Assembly: GCA_027596075.1 (NCBI GenBank)
Contig: JADGJC010000083.1
Location: 62,001-126,000 of the forward strand
Length of the DNA stretch: 64,000 nt
Direction of reading: 5' to 3'
DNA from: Rhizophlyctis rosea
Lineage: Eukaryota > Chytridiomycota > Chytridiomycetes > Rhizophlyctidales > Rhizophlyctidaceae
The translations under genes were made by a program, and so were the position numbers. The notes beneath the pieces are model-generated. The model did not search any database and was not told the DNA's origin. It was given only the letters and a program-made list of their open reading frames with translations. Shown in pieces: positions 55,077-64,000 of the stretch. How positions within the stretch are numbered: position 1 is the stretch's first letter; each line of letters starts with the position of its first letter.

Positions 55077-55470
55077 TGGCAGCTTCGAAAGGTCTTTGGT
55101 GTCGGCTGGGTTGTCTGGGCATTCCGCAATGTAAATAATCACTTTTTGTTACACAGTACAATAGTAATGCAATCATTTCATGCCATAGTTAGACGTGCCC
55201 ACTCGTGATTGGCGCGACTGTCTGGCAGCTTCGTTATTGACGATGAAATTATTGTGCGGGAGTTGGCCGCTCGAATGTTCGCGTTTTCATGGAATGCAAC
55301 ACATATTATTTGCAAGTTCGAATACAAGAGTATGTAATACAGGAAGCAACCAATTCCTTCACCATCCCATATTCCTTGAACAGCATGCATCAGCCACTAA
55401 GCATCCCATCCCGCCTTACAACCTTCCCTTCCCATCCCCCCACTCCTCCCCCCCGACCCCCCCACCACAC
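55077..55470. other. Convergent 3' flanks
   Basis: Between the four-span membrane protein (plus) and the LD/LIM protein (minus). The right part is extremely C-rich on the plus strand (cccccccgacccccccacca). No gene recognised. Confidence 0.4.
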
Positions 55471-56821
55471 TCACCCATACAACTTCACAAAACACCCCGA
55501 ACAATACGGCTTCCCCCCATGCGCCCTAAACCCCTGCCCCGCCTTCCCCTCCCCCAAAAACCCATTCGTCCACCCATCCCCGCTCTCCACCTCCAACTTC
55601 TTCCGACAAAAACTGCACACAAAACACTGCACGTGGTAGCGTTTGTTGACTGCATTGATGCATTTACCGCTGATGGGCTTCTCGCATGTCGCGCATGTGG
55701 AGGCGTTGAGGGTGTGGTAGCATTTTTCGCAGTATGGGAGGGAGTCGTGCGGGAAGTAGCCTTCTTTTGCTAGAGATTTTTGGCAGCGCTGTTTGTGGGG
55801 GTCGTGGATTGGTGGTAGTTGGGGGTAGGCCGATGAGATATTGTTTTCAAATCACGGATAGGGAAAGCCCTCAGTCATGAAGATACCCACAAAAACACTC
55901 ACCGCACACTGGAAACAATCTCTATGCCACGCTCCCAACCCAGCCGCCTCGACATAATCATCCACAAGCGGTTGGGAGCACTTCGTACACGCCGCTGCGA
56001 ACAGCGCTTTATAGTCGTCTTCGCAATATGCCATTCCGTTGTATTCCATGAAGGGTTCATCTGTACCCAGCGTTTTACCGCATTGCGAGCAGAAGAAATG
56101 TTCCGGGTGGAAGGATTGGGAGAGGGCGTTTATTATGCGCTGCAAGTCCATAAAGGGGGTTTTAGAGTTGTGCGACCACCAGAGAGAAGAGATGAAGAAT
56201 GGAAACTTACATCCTTAATAACCTCCTGACAATACCCACACTTCGGACTAAACATATCGTGAAAACAAACTTCACAAAACAACGTCTCGTCCTTTTCGTA
56301 ATATATACTATGCAGTAAATTCCGATTACAATGTCCACAGAACAGGTGGTCTGGATGGAATTTCCGCCCCGAAATGGTAGAAATGAAGTTCCCTTCCACC
56401 AATTCATGACATGTCGGACAATGATCCGGACTTAGGGGTGTTGAGGAGGGGGCAAAGGGCGAGCGGGCGGGTTGGGACCATGCTGATGCTGTGGTGTTCC
56501 CGCCGCTAGGTTGGGCGAAGGGGGAAGTTGGGGAAGTGGAAGATTGTCGTTGGGCAAAGGGGGAGACGGGGGATTGTGGGGGTTTGTTGTCGAACGGGGA
56601 TTTGGATGTTGTGGAGATGGGTTGGAGGGAGGGTTTTTGGGTTTCGCTGGGACGACGGGCTTGGCTGGGTCTGCGGACTTGGGATTGACGACGGGGTTGT
56701 TGGGTTGGTATGTCGTCTGTTAGGTCGTTTAGGAGGGCGTCTGATGGGAGTGAAGAAATGTATAAGTAGGCGAACTAGAACTTGTTGATACCATCAGAGC
56801 ATTCTTACCTAGTTCGTCCAT
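55471..56821 (-). CDS. Paxillin-like protein: LD motif plus three or more LIM domains
   Basis: Exon 1 (56821-56809) gives MDEL plus one base; after the intron the frame continues from 56740, so the N-terminus reads MDELDALLNDLTDDIPTQQP. This is an LD motif (consensus LDxLLxxL) at the very N-terminus, as in paxillin. A Pro/Ser/Gln linker follows (repeated SPFAQ), then LIM domains: CPTCHELVEGNFISTISGRK, FHPDHLFCGHCNRNLLHSIY, CEVCFHDMFSPKCGYCQEVI; then FHPEHFFCSQCGKTLGTDEP, YCEDDYKALFAAACTKCSQP, AWHRDCFQCA; and finally YCEKCYHTLNASTCATCEKP, YHVQCFVCSFCRKKLEVESG, CSGCFVKLYG at the stop (TGA 55471). Each has the Cys/His zinc ligands. In animals paxillin links integrins to FAK and vinculin; yeast Pxl1 acts in cytokinesis and Rho signalling. 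Confidence 0.9.
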
Positions 56822-57112
56822 TTTGGTTGAAAATCCACAAAGGAATCACAGGCTTTCCGTAGAGATTACAAGAGTTCCCTAGCAAATGAAACTCGATCTA
56901 TGCGAGATTCATCGGTATCGGAGAGTGAGATTTGAAATCCCTTCTTGGGACCCTCTTAGTTATCAGATCATAATCGGAGCCCTTATTTCTGGAATGTTTA
57001 CATTGGTGTTGAGCGATCACTGGGCACCGCCACATGATCGCCCGTTTGATATATTAACTGCTCATTCCAAATGAGACATTCCCTCGGCAACTAATCGCTG
57101 ACTCTTTGCCTC

Positions 57113-58691
57113 CTACTGTTTTCGCCGCTCAAGCTCACATGAGCAGAGTCCCTTCCGTCTAGGTCGTCTCCGCCCACACCTCATTCCCTCCTCCAACGCA
57201 TCAAACTCGCGCACCTCCTCCCCCAACTCTGCATCCATGCGCTGACATCCATCACAGCAATACACCCCTTCCTTCGTCCCCTTCGCATTGTCAAAACACG
57301 ATCGACAACAGACTATGAGCAAATGGCATCCAGCAGCTACACACTTCACCAGCCTGTCTTCTCCCTGTCCACAAAACTGACAATTCGAAACCGTCTCATT
57401 CCCACCTTCCTTCCCTTCAACGCTCCCACCACCCTCCCCATCCCCACCATCAACACCCAACGACTGCCTCGCATCAAACACATAATTCCTCCCCTTAAAT
57501 AAACTCCCCTCCCCCCCTCCCTCTTCCTTCACCCACTCCAAATACTGATGAATGCCCCCTTCCAGCATATAAACATCACACCCAATTTCCTCCATCAACC
57601 ACGCGCTAGCCTTCTCGCACCGGATCCCGCCTGTGCAGTACGTTAGAACTTCCGGGCGGTTGGAGAAGAGTGTTGGATTGGAGCGGACGTAGGATGGCAA
57701 AGAGCTGAATTTGCGTATTGGGGGGAGGTGGGCGGAGGAGAAGTGGCCGATTTTGGATTCGTAGTAGTTGCGGACGTCGAGGATTAGGGGTTGTGATGAT
57801 GAGGACGAGGAGGGGTCTTGTTCGGATTGGAGGGTTTGCTTCAGCTTTTGGTGGAATTCGGCAGGTGTGAGGGCATGGAGACGAGTAGAAGATAGAATTG
57901 AAGATGTGGATGTGGAAGAGGAGGAGGGAGAGTGATGTGATAGATGACGCATAGATCGGGGATCCCAATCTTTCACACCGAATGGACAGATTTCGTCGAC
58001 CAATTTGACGGACAGGTTTTCGAAAACTATCAATGAGCGAAGTTCAGCCCAAATTTCGGCGTCCTCACAATAAACAGAAATTACCATGAGAACAACCAGG
58101 GCTCGGCTTGAAAAAGTCCTTTCTTCTCTTCCCAACAAAATTTAAGTCTTGCTCTTGCGACTCGTTCAACCCTAAGTTTGCCAACACCTCATGCCTCGAA
58201 AATTCATCCATGTATTCCTCAACCGCTGCAACGCTTCCCGCTACGGTAACATTAACACCCTCTGCCGCAACTCTGATCTTCCCCGTCAGCTCCAATCGTT
58301 CCGCAAGTTGCTGCTGCCAAATCGCCACACCGCGAGGATCGGCAATGCTTGTATATCGATAAAATAGCAGGACTCGTCCGTCCGGACAGGCACAGGTTGT
58401 TTTGATAGAGTCAGAAGTTCCCTTTGGTGCGCGACGGGACCGGAGGGCGGCTTCTGGTGAAGATGAACCAGGCTCAATTGTAGGGACTGTTTGACTATGT
58501 AGTTCGGACTCCAAACGTTCTGCTATTTGGTCCACTTCTGCTGTGTGTGTGGCATTTGCGTGCCGGTGAATGGCTTCCAGGGTTGAAAACGTTTCCCCGC
58601 AACATGCCCAGTGACTGTCTTTCAACGCAAGCGGTTGTATGAACTCTGACACAGCACGCTTCCGTATGAGCTTTCTCGCTTTCGTCGTCAT
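57113..58691 (-). CDS. TSTD2/TrhO-like rhodanese-domain protein with N-terminal C2H2-type finger
   Basis: Two exons (58691-58097, 58026-57113) encode 502 aa. Near the N-terminus is a single zinc-finger-like segment, WACCGETFSTLEAIHRHANA followed by TH. The middle matches the UPF0176/TrhO N-terminal domain: LLFYRYTSIADP, LELTGKIRVAAEGVNVTVAG, AVEEYMDEFSRHE, LSVKLVDEICPFG. The rhodanese domain follows with LILDVRNYYESKIGHF and catalytic-loop YCTGGIRCEKASAWLMEEIG, with the active Cys in the TGGIRC motif region. A Cys-rich end (NCQFCGQGEDRLVKCVAAGC, CCRSCFDNAKG, YCCDGCQRM) is also seen in TSTD2. Bacterial TrhO hydroxylates tRNA wobble uridine-34 with molecular oxygen; the role of eukaryotic members is less clear. 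The assignment to the family is firm, the reaction inferred. Confidence 0.88.
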
Positions 58692-59122
58692 GATTGCCTG
58701 ACAGGTTACAGGAGAAGGCGGCGGTAGAAGGAAGATAGGTATTGGAGGAGAGAGAAGCGGAGAAGGGCTGAGAATAAACATTGTGCCGAATTGGGCCCGG
58801 ACCCGATTCCAGCCGGATCTACACGGAGACTATTTTTGGATGCCCTTACGTGATCCAAGATGTGGCTTATCCCTGCGGACAGTTTGACTGGCTAAACACC
58901 AACCACACCACCCATCACATGTCGCATGTCGCCCGATGTAAACATGCCGCTCAAAACCAAGCTCCCCCCTTCTTCCTCACCCTCATCTCCGATCTCGGCA
59001 GTAGCCGACCCGCCCCCTAAAACCTATCCCCGCGCGACAATAAGAAGAACCACCAAAGGTACCCAATGAAAGACTGTCCCTGCAAAGACGCACTCGCATC
59101 TCACCTCGCAAAACACTCCAAG
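58692..59122. other. Bidirectional promoter region, TSTD2-like / EBP
   Basis: Lies between divergent starts. An in-frame upstream ATG at 59066 could extend EBP by 19 residues. No TATA box recognised. Confidence 0.4.
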
Positions 59123-59882
59123 ATGTCCTCCCTCAAAGACTCCGTCATCCCGCACCCATACTACCCCCTCGCCCTCTCCCTCCCACACTACACCCTCCCA
59201 GTATGGTCAATGTCCTCAATCCTCACAATATTCTTCTCCTCAGTCGGTCTCATCCTCCTCGTCGCCTACATCCTCATCTCCCGCAAACCTTACCCCTTTT
59301 CCCGGCGGTTGATCTTCCTCTGGTTCCTCCTCTGCGGGTTCATCCACTTCGTCGTTGAGGGTTACTTTGCGTACAACCATGTCAGTATTGCTGGACAGAC
59401 GACCTTTTTGGCGGATTTGTGGAAAGAGTATGCGTTGGGGGATAGTAGGTATATGAGTGCAGACCCGTTTGTGGTTGTTATGGAGAGCTTTACTGCTGTG
59501 AGTATCGGGCATATGCCTTTTTGCACTTTCGCATCATCCATCTCCCATCCTACCGCGAACCGCTTAACCACTGATCCCATAGGTTTTCTGGGGCTTGGGC
59601 TCATTCCTGACCGCTTACACAATCTACATCAACCACCCCATCCGTCACATTCTCCAATTCCTCATCTCAATGGGACAAATGTACGGTGACGTCCTCTATT
59701 ACGCTACAACCCTTTTCGAGGGATCCCCGCACTGCTCCCCGCACCCCTTCCACTTCTGGTTCTACTTCATCACCTTGAACGGATTCTGGATCGTCATTCC
59801 CTTGGCTGTCATGTACAGCAGTGGAAAAGTCATGTACCATGCGCTCGTGAAGGAGGAGAGGAGCAAGTCAAAGAAGAACTAG
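59123..59882 (+). CDS. EBP-type sterol delta8-delta7 isomerase (EXPERA domain)
   Basis: Two exons (59123-59497, 59583-59882) encode 224 aa. It isomerises the C8 to C7 double bond in sterol synthesis in the ER membrane. The EBP signature is strong: HPYYPLALSLPHY, LCGFIHFVVEGYF with His/Glu catalytic residues, LADLWKEYALGDSRYMSADP, VVVMESFTAVFWG (second Glu), NHPIRHILQFLISMGQMYGD, VLYYAT, HPFHFWFYFITLNGFWIVIP, and a KSKKN tail like an ER-retrieval signal. Spans: ILTIFFSSVGLILLVAYILI, RLIFLWFLLCGFIHFVVEGY and two in the second exon. Most Dikarya use the unrelated ERG2 enzyme for this step, so EBP points to an early-diverging fungus. ATG 59123 is preferred over 59066 because it gives the normal family length. 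Confidence 0.93.
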
Positions 59883-60019
59883 GCGTGGGGTATAGAGGTT
59901 GAACGTCGCTAGAGGACTGTACATTGGCTCTAGAGGTGTAATGAACACGTAGACCATCATCTTGAACAGGTGTCGTGTTATGAAGCGGTGACAGGAAGGG
60001 GAGCATGGATGTGAAGACT
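59883..60019. other. Short convergent gap
   Basis: 137 bp between the EBP stop (plus) and the LAS1 stop (minus). No feature seen. Confidence 0.4.
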
Positions 60020-62310
60020 TTAGAAAAGTGCAACGCGTGCTGTGGGTGTTGCTGGGACTGCAGGATAATCCTCCGTTGCCACATCAATATCCTGACTATC
60101 GTTGTCCAAACCGTCATCCTGATCAACATCCATGCTGGAATAACCTTCAGTCAGAACGCGTAAGATGGGATTCGAGGGAAGCGAAGCCGCACGTACCTCT
60201 GGTCCGCAAAGTCCACTTCTTCCGGTTGATAGAAAGGATGTTGTAGTACTCCTATGAAAAAATCATCAGTCCGGAGCTTCAGTGATCGTTAAGACGCAGG
60301 CCCTACCAATACTCGTTGCATATCCATAATCATCCAACTGTAGGGTTAGATCAAGTTGTGGAAGGATGCCACTCGACAAACATCCTATCGGTGCAGGGCG
60401 CCATTCAGAATTGGTCATCTTTCTCCATACAGATTGGCTTGGAGCAGCGATGTTTGTCGGCTCAGAAGGGGCTATTGTCTGAAGATTCACGATTAATGGC
60501 CAGGAAGTGTGCACCAGCAAACATAATGAAAGTTACCTGATGTGTGAGTAGAGCGGAGTTTTGTTTGATGGCAAGGGTTCTTGCGCGTAGCTCTTGTGCT
60601 TCTGGGTCGGCACCTGCTAGGACCTCAAAATCTGCTTCTTGTAACTGTAATCTCATTAGATTTTTGCGAGCTCCACACATGTCCTGGCATGCACCTTACC
60701 TGTGTCCCTCCGTCCTCTTCCACTGCGTTGCGCTGCTTCAAATAACCCAACAGAGGTTGCAACGAACTTGACAAATGGGGACAAAGCTCCACCAAATCCT
60801 TCGCTAGCAATTGCAAGCTATAAAACGAAGATGTCGTCAATCGGAATATCCGAATCAAAAATCTCGACGTTGCAAGCACCCACTGCTTCTTTGGCTGTCT
60901 GAGACACAAGTCCAAACAACTCGTCAGGTCCATTTTTGCAGCATAGGTTCTGCATATGTGGCGTGCCCAGGCAACTAAAGATTTGCAGTTAGAGCAACGA
61001 AGAATGGTATGGAGAACCCGTTCCACTTACCAAGAGTAGCAATATAAGAAGGATTCAGTACGACCGGTTCCGTTCCATCAACTGAAGTTCCGCCAGCTGC
61101 TTGCAACATGTTCAGCAAACTATCGCCCGCCATCAAACCATTTCGCCACCGACCAACTATCGTCGCAATCACTCGCGCAAATAGTTCATCAAAGAACTCC
61201 GGCCACGCCCTGTCAAAGTGCTCTAAGGCTGGCGTCCAGAGTTGTTTGAGTGGTTCAGGAAGGACTAAATCCGGAAAAGCAGATCGTTTCCTGGAGAAAA
61301 TGCCTGATGTAAACGCTTTTGAACACTTGATCCAGCAACTGCCGGATTCGCTCGAGTGGGCTTACTTTTTGGCGGTCGGAACCAAGAATCCTTGTTCAAT
61401 CAATAAAGGTATTGAAATGTCACGGTAGGTGTCTGCGGTGATGATGGTTGTTAAGTCGTTGAGAATGCGCTCTGTTTCGTCATTCGTCCTGACTTTCGCT
61501 ATGCGATTGTTGTTATTCAAAAGTTGCTGACATCATGCATAATGCCAGACCTACCCTTTCCCACGCTTTTCCGTTCTTCTTTGTATTTTAGCAAGAGTTC
61601 CCGCGACTCGTTCGCCGTGTCAGATAAATAACTTTTTTGGAGATTCCAATAATTCTCCTTCAGCCAACCGAGAGCCTTTATTGATGGAATGCGTTTAGCG
61701 TTTCTAGTCTATACATTGACACATGCATGACTTCTCACCTGCTGGCAACCACTTCTCAAAATCTGTAACGCTGGAAGTTGGTCATGTGTTCCGGCATGAC
61801 GCAGCTCGACAAACCAACCCGGAAGACCCAGCTGCTCAGCCACGGATGCAGCACTGGCGGCATACATTCCACGCTGAGCTTGATCGACAAAGCCATTGAC
61901 GAATCTTCCCATGGAGAATGAGAACCGTGGGATATTGATATGCAGTCATTGATTAAGCTCACCTGATGAAAGCCATTGAATACAGTAATCGAACCTCATG
62001 CTCTGATATTGGCGCAGGCGGTACATACACACCGCCACACCCGTCTCGAAGCCATACTTCTACCAGTGATACTGTCGCTTCTATTGCAGGAGGAACTTTG
62101 CCTCTACTCGCCCAAGCTTTTGCCTAGGAGTTCATTGGTTAGTCCCAAACCTGTGAACCCCCACATATCGCAGGCAACGCATACACGCTTTACTCCAAGT
62201 TCCCGCATCCAGAGGCTTTCAAACTCATCAGGGGCATAGAGCCAGTTATTCACTTGCTCCCATTCTTCTTGGGTGATCCACGGCACCACTCGCGGTAGGG
62301 GCGCCGGCAT
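60020..62310 (-). CDS. LAS1: LAS1-like pre-rRNA (ITS2) endonuclease
   Basis: A multi-exon minus gene from ATG 62310 (MPAPLPRVVPWITQEEWEQV) to TAA 60020. Exon joins give PRVVPWITQEEWEQVNNWLY, AKAWASRGKVPPAIEATVSL, EHEVRLLYSMAFIR, FVNGFVDQAQRGMYAASAAS, VAEQLGLPGWFVELRHAGTH and DQLPALQILRSG. These are the conserved blocks of the LAS1 HEPN domain; R-H-A-G-T-H is the RxxxxH nuclease motif. LAS1 pairs with the kinase GRC3 to cut and trim ITS2 of pre-rRNA in the nucleolus. Later exons are poorly conserved, and the last ones are acidic (SMDVDQDDGLDNDSQDIDVA), as common in LAS1 tails. The final acceptor (gttattccag) was picked to keep this frame. Middle exon borders were not all fixed. Confidence 0.88.
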
Positions 62311-62695
62311 GGTCTCTTCGCTCGACTTGGAATGAAATGAGGGAATGTAGTTCTCACTGCGCACCAGTACGTCCAGCGTGTGGTCGGCGAAGTTAGATGG
62401 ATAAGAATTGACCAAGTGGGATGGGGTAAAAGGAGAGTGTGGGAAGGGAATGGAGGAGAGGGGAGAGGTCTGCAATGGATGAAGTAAACAAATGGAGGAG
62501 ATATTTTGGGAGCGTGTCTGTGACGCATCATGTGTCACGCGTTTCCAATGAATACGAATCCAGCTAAATTAAACGGACAGCCAATATAAACCCCTTTGGA
62601 GCAAAGCACTCTCAACTTTCCAGTTTCTCTTTGTTCTTTCCAACGAAATTTGTAAAAGGGACTGGGTACTCAGTACTTAAGCTTTGGAACAGAAT
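62311..62695. other. Bidirectional promoter region, LAS1 / PP2C
   Basis: 385 bp between divergent starts. A TATA-like atataaac (about 62584-62591) lies ~105 bp upstream of ATG 62696. Minus-strand ORF sequence here is the LAS1 frame extended past its ATG. Confidence 0.5.
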
Positions 62696-64000
62696 ATGGA
62701 ACCCCCCGTAACGGAAGTGGCTCTACGTCGATCAACCCGCAAACGCAGTGCAGTCGCCGTCGAGAAGGGGCAATCCCCTCCAGCATCTCCAAAACGGCGG
62801 AAAGTCGACACCACCTCCCTGGTCCTCGCGCCCGCTTTTGCCGCAGAGAGTGTAGATGTAGTTCAATGTATCGGTTATTTTAAGGAGCTTGGGTTGGCGA
62901 GCGCTGTACGGGTCTGGGTTTTGGAGATCACTGGCGGGAATATAGGTGCAGGGACGGCGAGCGAGGCAGGGAATGGGGTTGGGATAGGAGTCGTGGGAAC
63001 AGGTGCACAGGGTGGGAAAGCAGTAGTACCCTCTCTCATATGGCAGAACGATCACGCTACAGCAACACGTCACCTTGCGAAATGTTATCGAAGCATACGA
63101 AGGTTGGAATGCGTTCACACATTGCAGTTTATTGGAACCATCCTGGAGTCATGGACGGCGCGACCGTTCTCAATAGCACGGGACGTTTGGAACAATAAGC
63201 TTCGCAACGCTGATCCTAGGGTCTTTCTCACGGAGGATCGGCAAACTGGGAATGAAGGGGATGGCGGAGTTAGCGGTGGCAGGCGAATCAGATGGGCGGC
63301 GGCAGGGGCTGCTGGTTGGACAGAGAACGGCAATGGAGGGCGCGAACCTTTGCATCCATATGTAGAGGTATGATAGCAAGTGTGCTCGTCTGCTCTTGCA
63401 TATACTCATACGCGATCTTAGGATGTGTTCTATATACCACTCCAAAGACGCGTCCTGATTCATCGCGACAGCAAATCTCCAATCCCCATCTTTGCTCTGG
63501 CGGACGGTCATGGTGGGCGATACGCGGCGGAATGGTTTATCAAACGCCTTCCAGCACGTGTGAAAGAGCTTTTGGTTAATCATAAGGAATGGAACTTCGA
63601 CGACGAATCTCATCGCCGCGACTTATCGGCGGCGCTACAGGACACCTTCATCCAAATGGACAGGGAGTTTTGCAACAATCGGAAAGCGGAATACGAAGCA
63701 TTTCAGCAGCGAAAGACGTCGCCAAACTCAAAATTCAATACCTCCAATTCGACAACGCCATGGGATGACGGATGCACGCTGAACTTGGTGGTCATTATGG
63801 ACGGTTGGTTCATCTCAGCGCATGTGGGGGATTCCAGGACGGTTTTGGGTCAAGCAAGGCAGGCGGAAGCAGTTGAAGATGAACGCAACATCTTGAATGA
63901 TGTCTATGATATGAAGTTCGCCACAACAGATCACTCACCCGCACATCCCGAACGCGCGCTTGCGATACATAAAGCTGGTGGTGTCTTCAAGGAATGGAAA
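62696..64000 (+). CDS. PP2C-family protein phosphatase (PPM), 5' part; runs off the window
   Basis: Exon 1 (62696-63367) and exon 2 (63422 to the window end) are in phase. The first ~60 residues are basic and Ser/Pro-rich with a likely nuclear localisation signal (RRSTRKRS; SPKRRKVD). The next ~160 residues carry a Gly-rich insert without a known domain. The catalytic domain starts late, in exon 2: IPIFALADGHGGRYAAEWFI (metal-binding DGHGG), DDGCTLNLVVIMDGWFISAH with the GCT strand, HVGDSRTVLG (GDSR motif), and TTDHSPAHPERALAIHKAGG before the sequence ends. PP2C enzymes are Mg/Mn-dependent Ser/Thr phosphatases. The missing 3' part should hold the remaining metal-binding Asp residues. Confidence 0.9.

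Overview
This is nuclear DNA from a fungus. Genes are close together on both strands and cut by short GT-AG introns (about 45-110 bp). Fungal or opisthokont families are present: a LYC1-type lysine acetyltransferase, calcineurin A, PEX13, WAPL, LAS1 and a Thr/Pro-rich wall-type membrane protein. Other content looks more like an early-diverging, chytrid-like lineage: an HCF-type kelch/FN3 protein, a paxillin-like LD/LIM protein, an EBP-type sterol isomerase, an eight-cysteine secreted protein and a Fanzor nuclease. The lineage is inference, since there is no marker phylogeny here. All coordinates and splice sites were worked out by hand from reading frame and GT-AG logic.

1-13.5 kb: 3' end of a mitochondrial Met-tRNA synthetase; mitochondrial ribosomal protein bL12m (-); a type II membrane glycosyltransferase-like protein; a VHS-GAT trafficking adaptor (-); a GFO/IDH/MocA oxidoreductase (-) divergent from calcineurin A (13 exons); a protein with KHGS repeats; a LYC1-like acetyltransferase. 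13.5-22.4 kb: a 42-bp minisatellite and tRNA-Asp(GTC); a six-span membrane protein; a 4-kb HCF-like kelch/FN3 gene (-); a small membrane-anchored Ser/Pro protein (-); a TXNL4B/DIM1-family splicing factor. 22.7-39.4 kb: WAPL (-); a mucin-like membrane protein; a secreted eight-cysteine protein (-); an LEA-like Ala-rich repeat protein (-); PEX13 (-); an MDP-1 phosphatase (-); a single-span protein; an FKBP25-like prolyl isomerase (-); an aldo-keto reductase with two possible starts. 39.7-48 kb: an unusual CK1-family kinase with a Gly/Arg-rich tail (-), then the accessory island. 48-64 kb: a 905-aa polyQ protein; an MFS monocarboxylate-type transporter; a four-span membrane protein; the paxillin-like LD/LIM protein (-); a TSTD2/TrhO-like rhodanese (-); EBP sterol isomerase; LAS1 (-); and the start of a PP2C phosphatase running off the window.

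The most unusual region is 42.0-46.8 kb. A six-exon, frame-intact gene at 45108-46474 encodes the C-terminal (RuvC) half of a Fanzor, the eukaryotic relative of TnpB. The RuvC-I aspartate is replaced by asparagine, while the RuvC-II-like Glu and RuvC-III Asp remain. Its last ~27 codons plus ~170 bp of 3' flank, including two conserved hairpins, recur as an inverted copy at 43151-43467, and both copies stop at the same base. This conserved 3' block is a candidate guide (omega) RNA and element end. A pair of paralogous genes of unknown function (one frameshifted) sits around the element.
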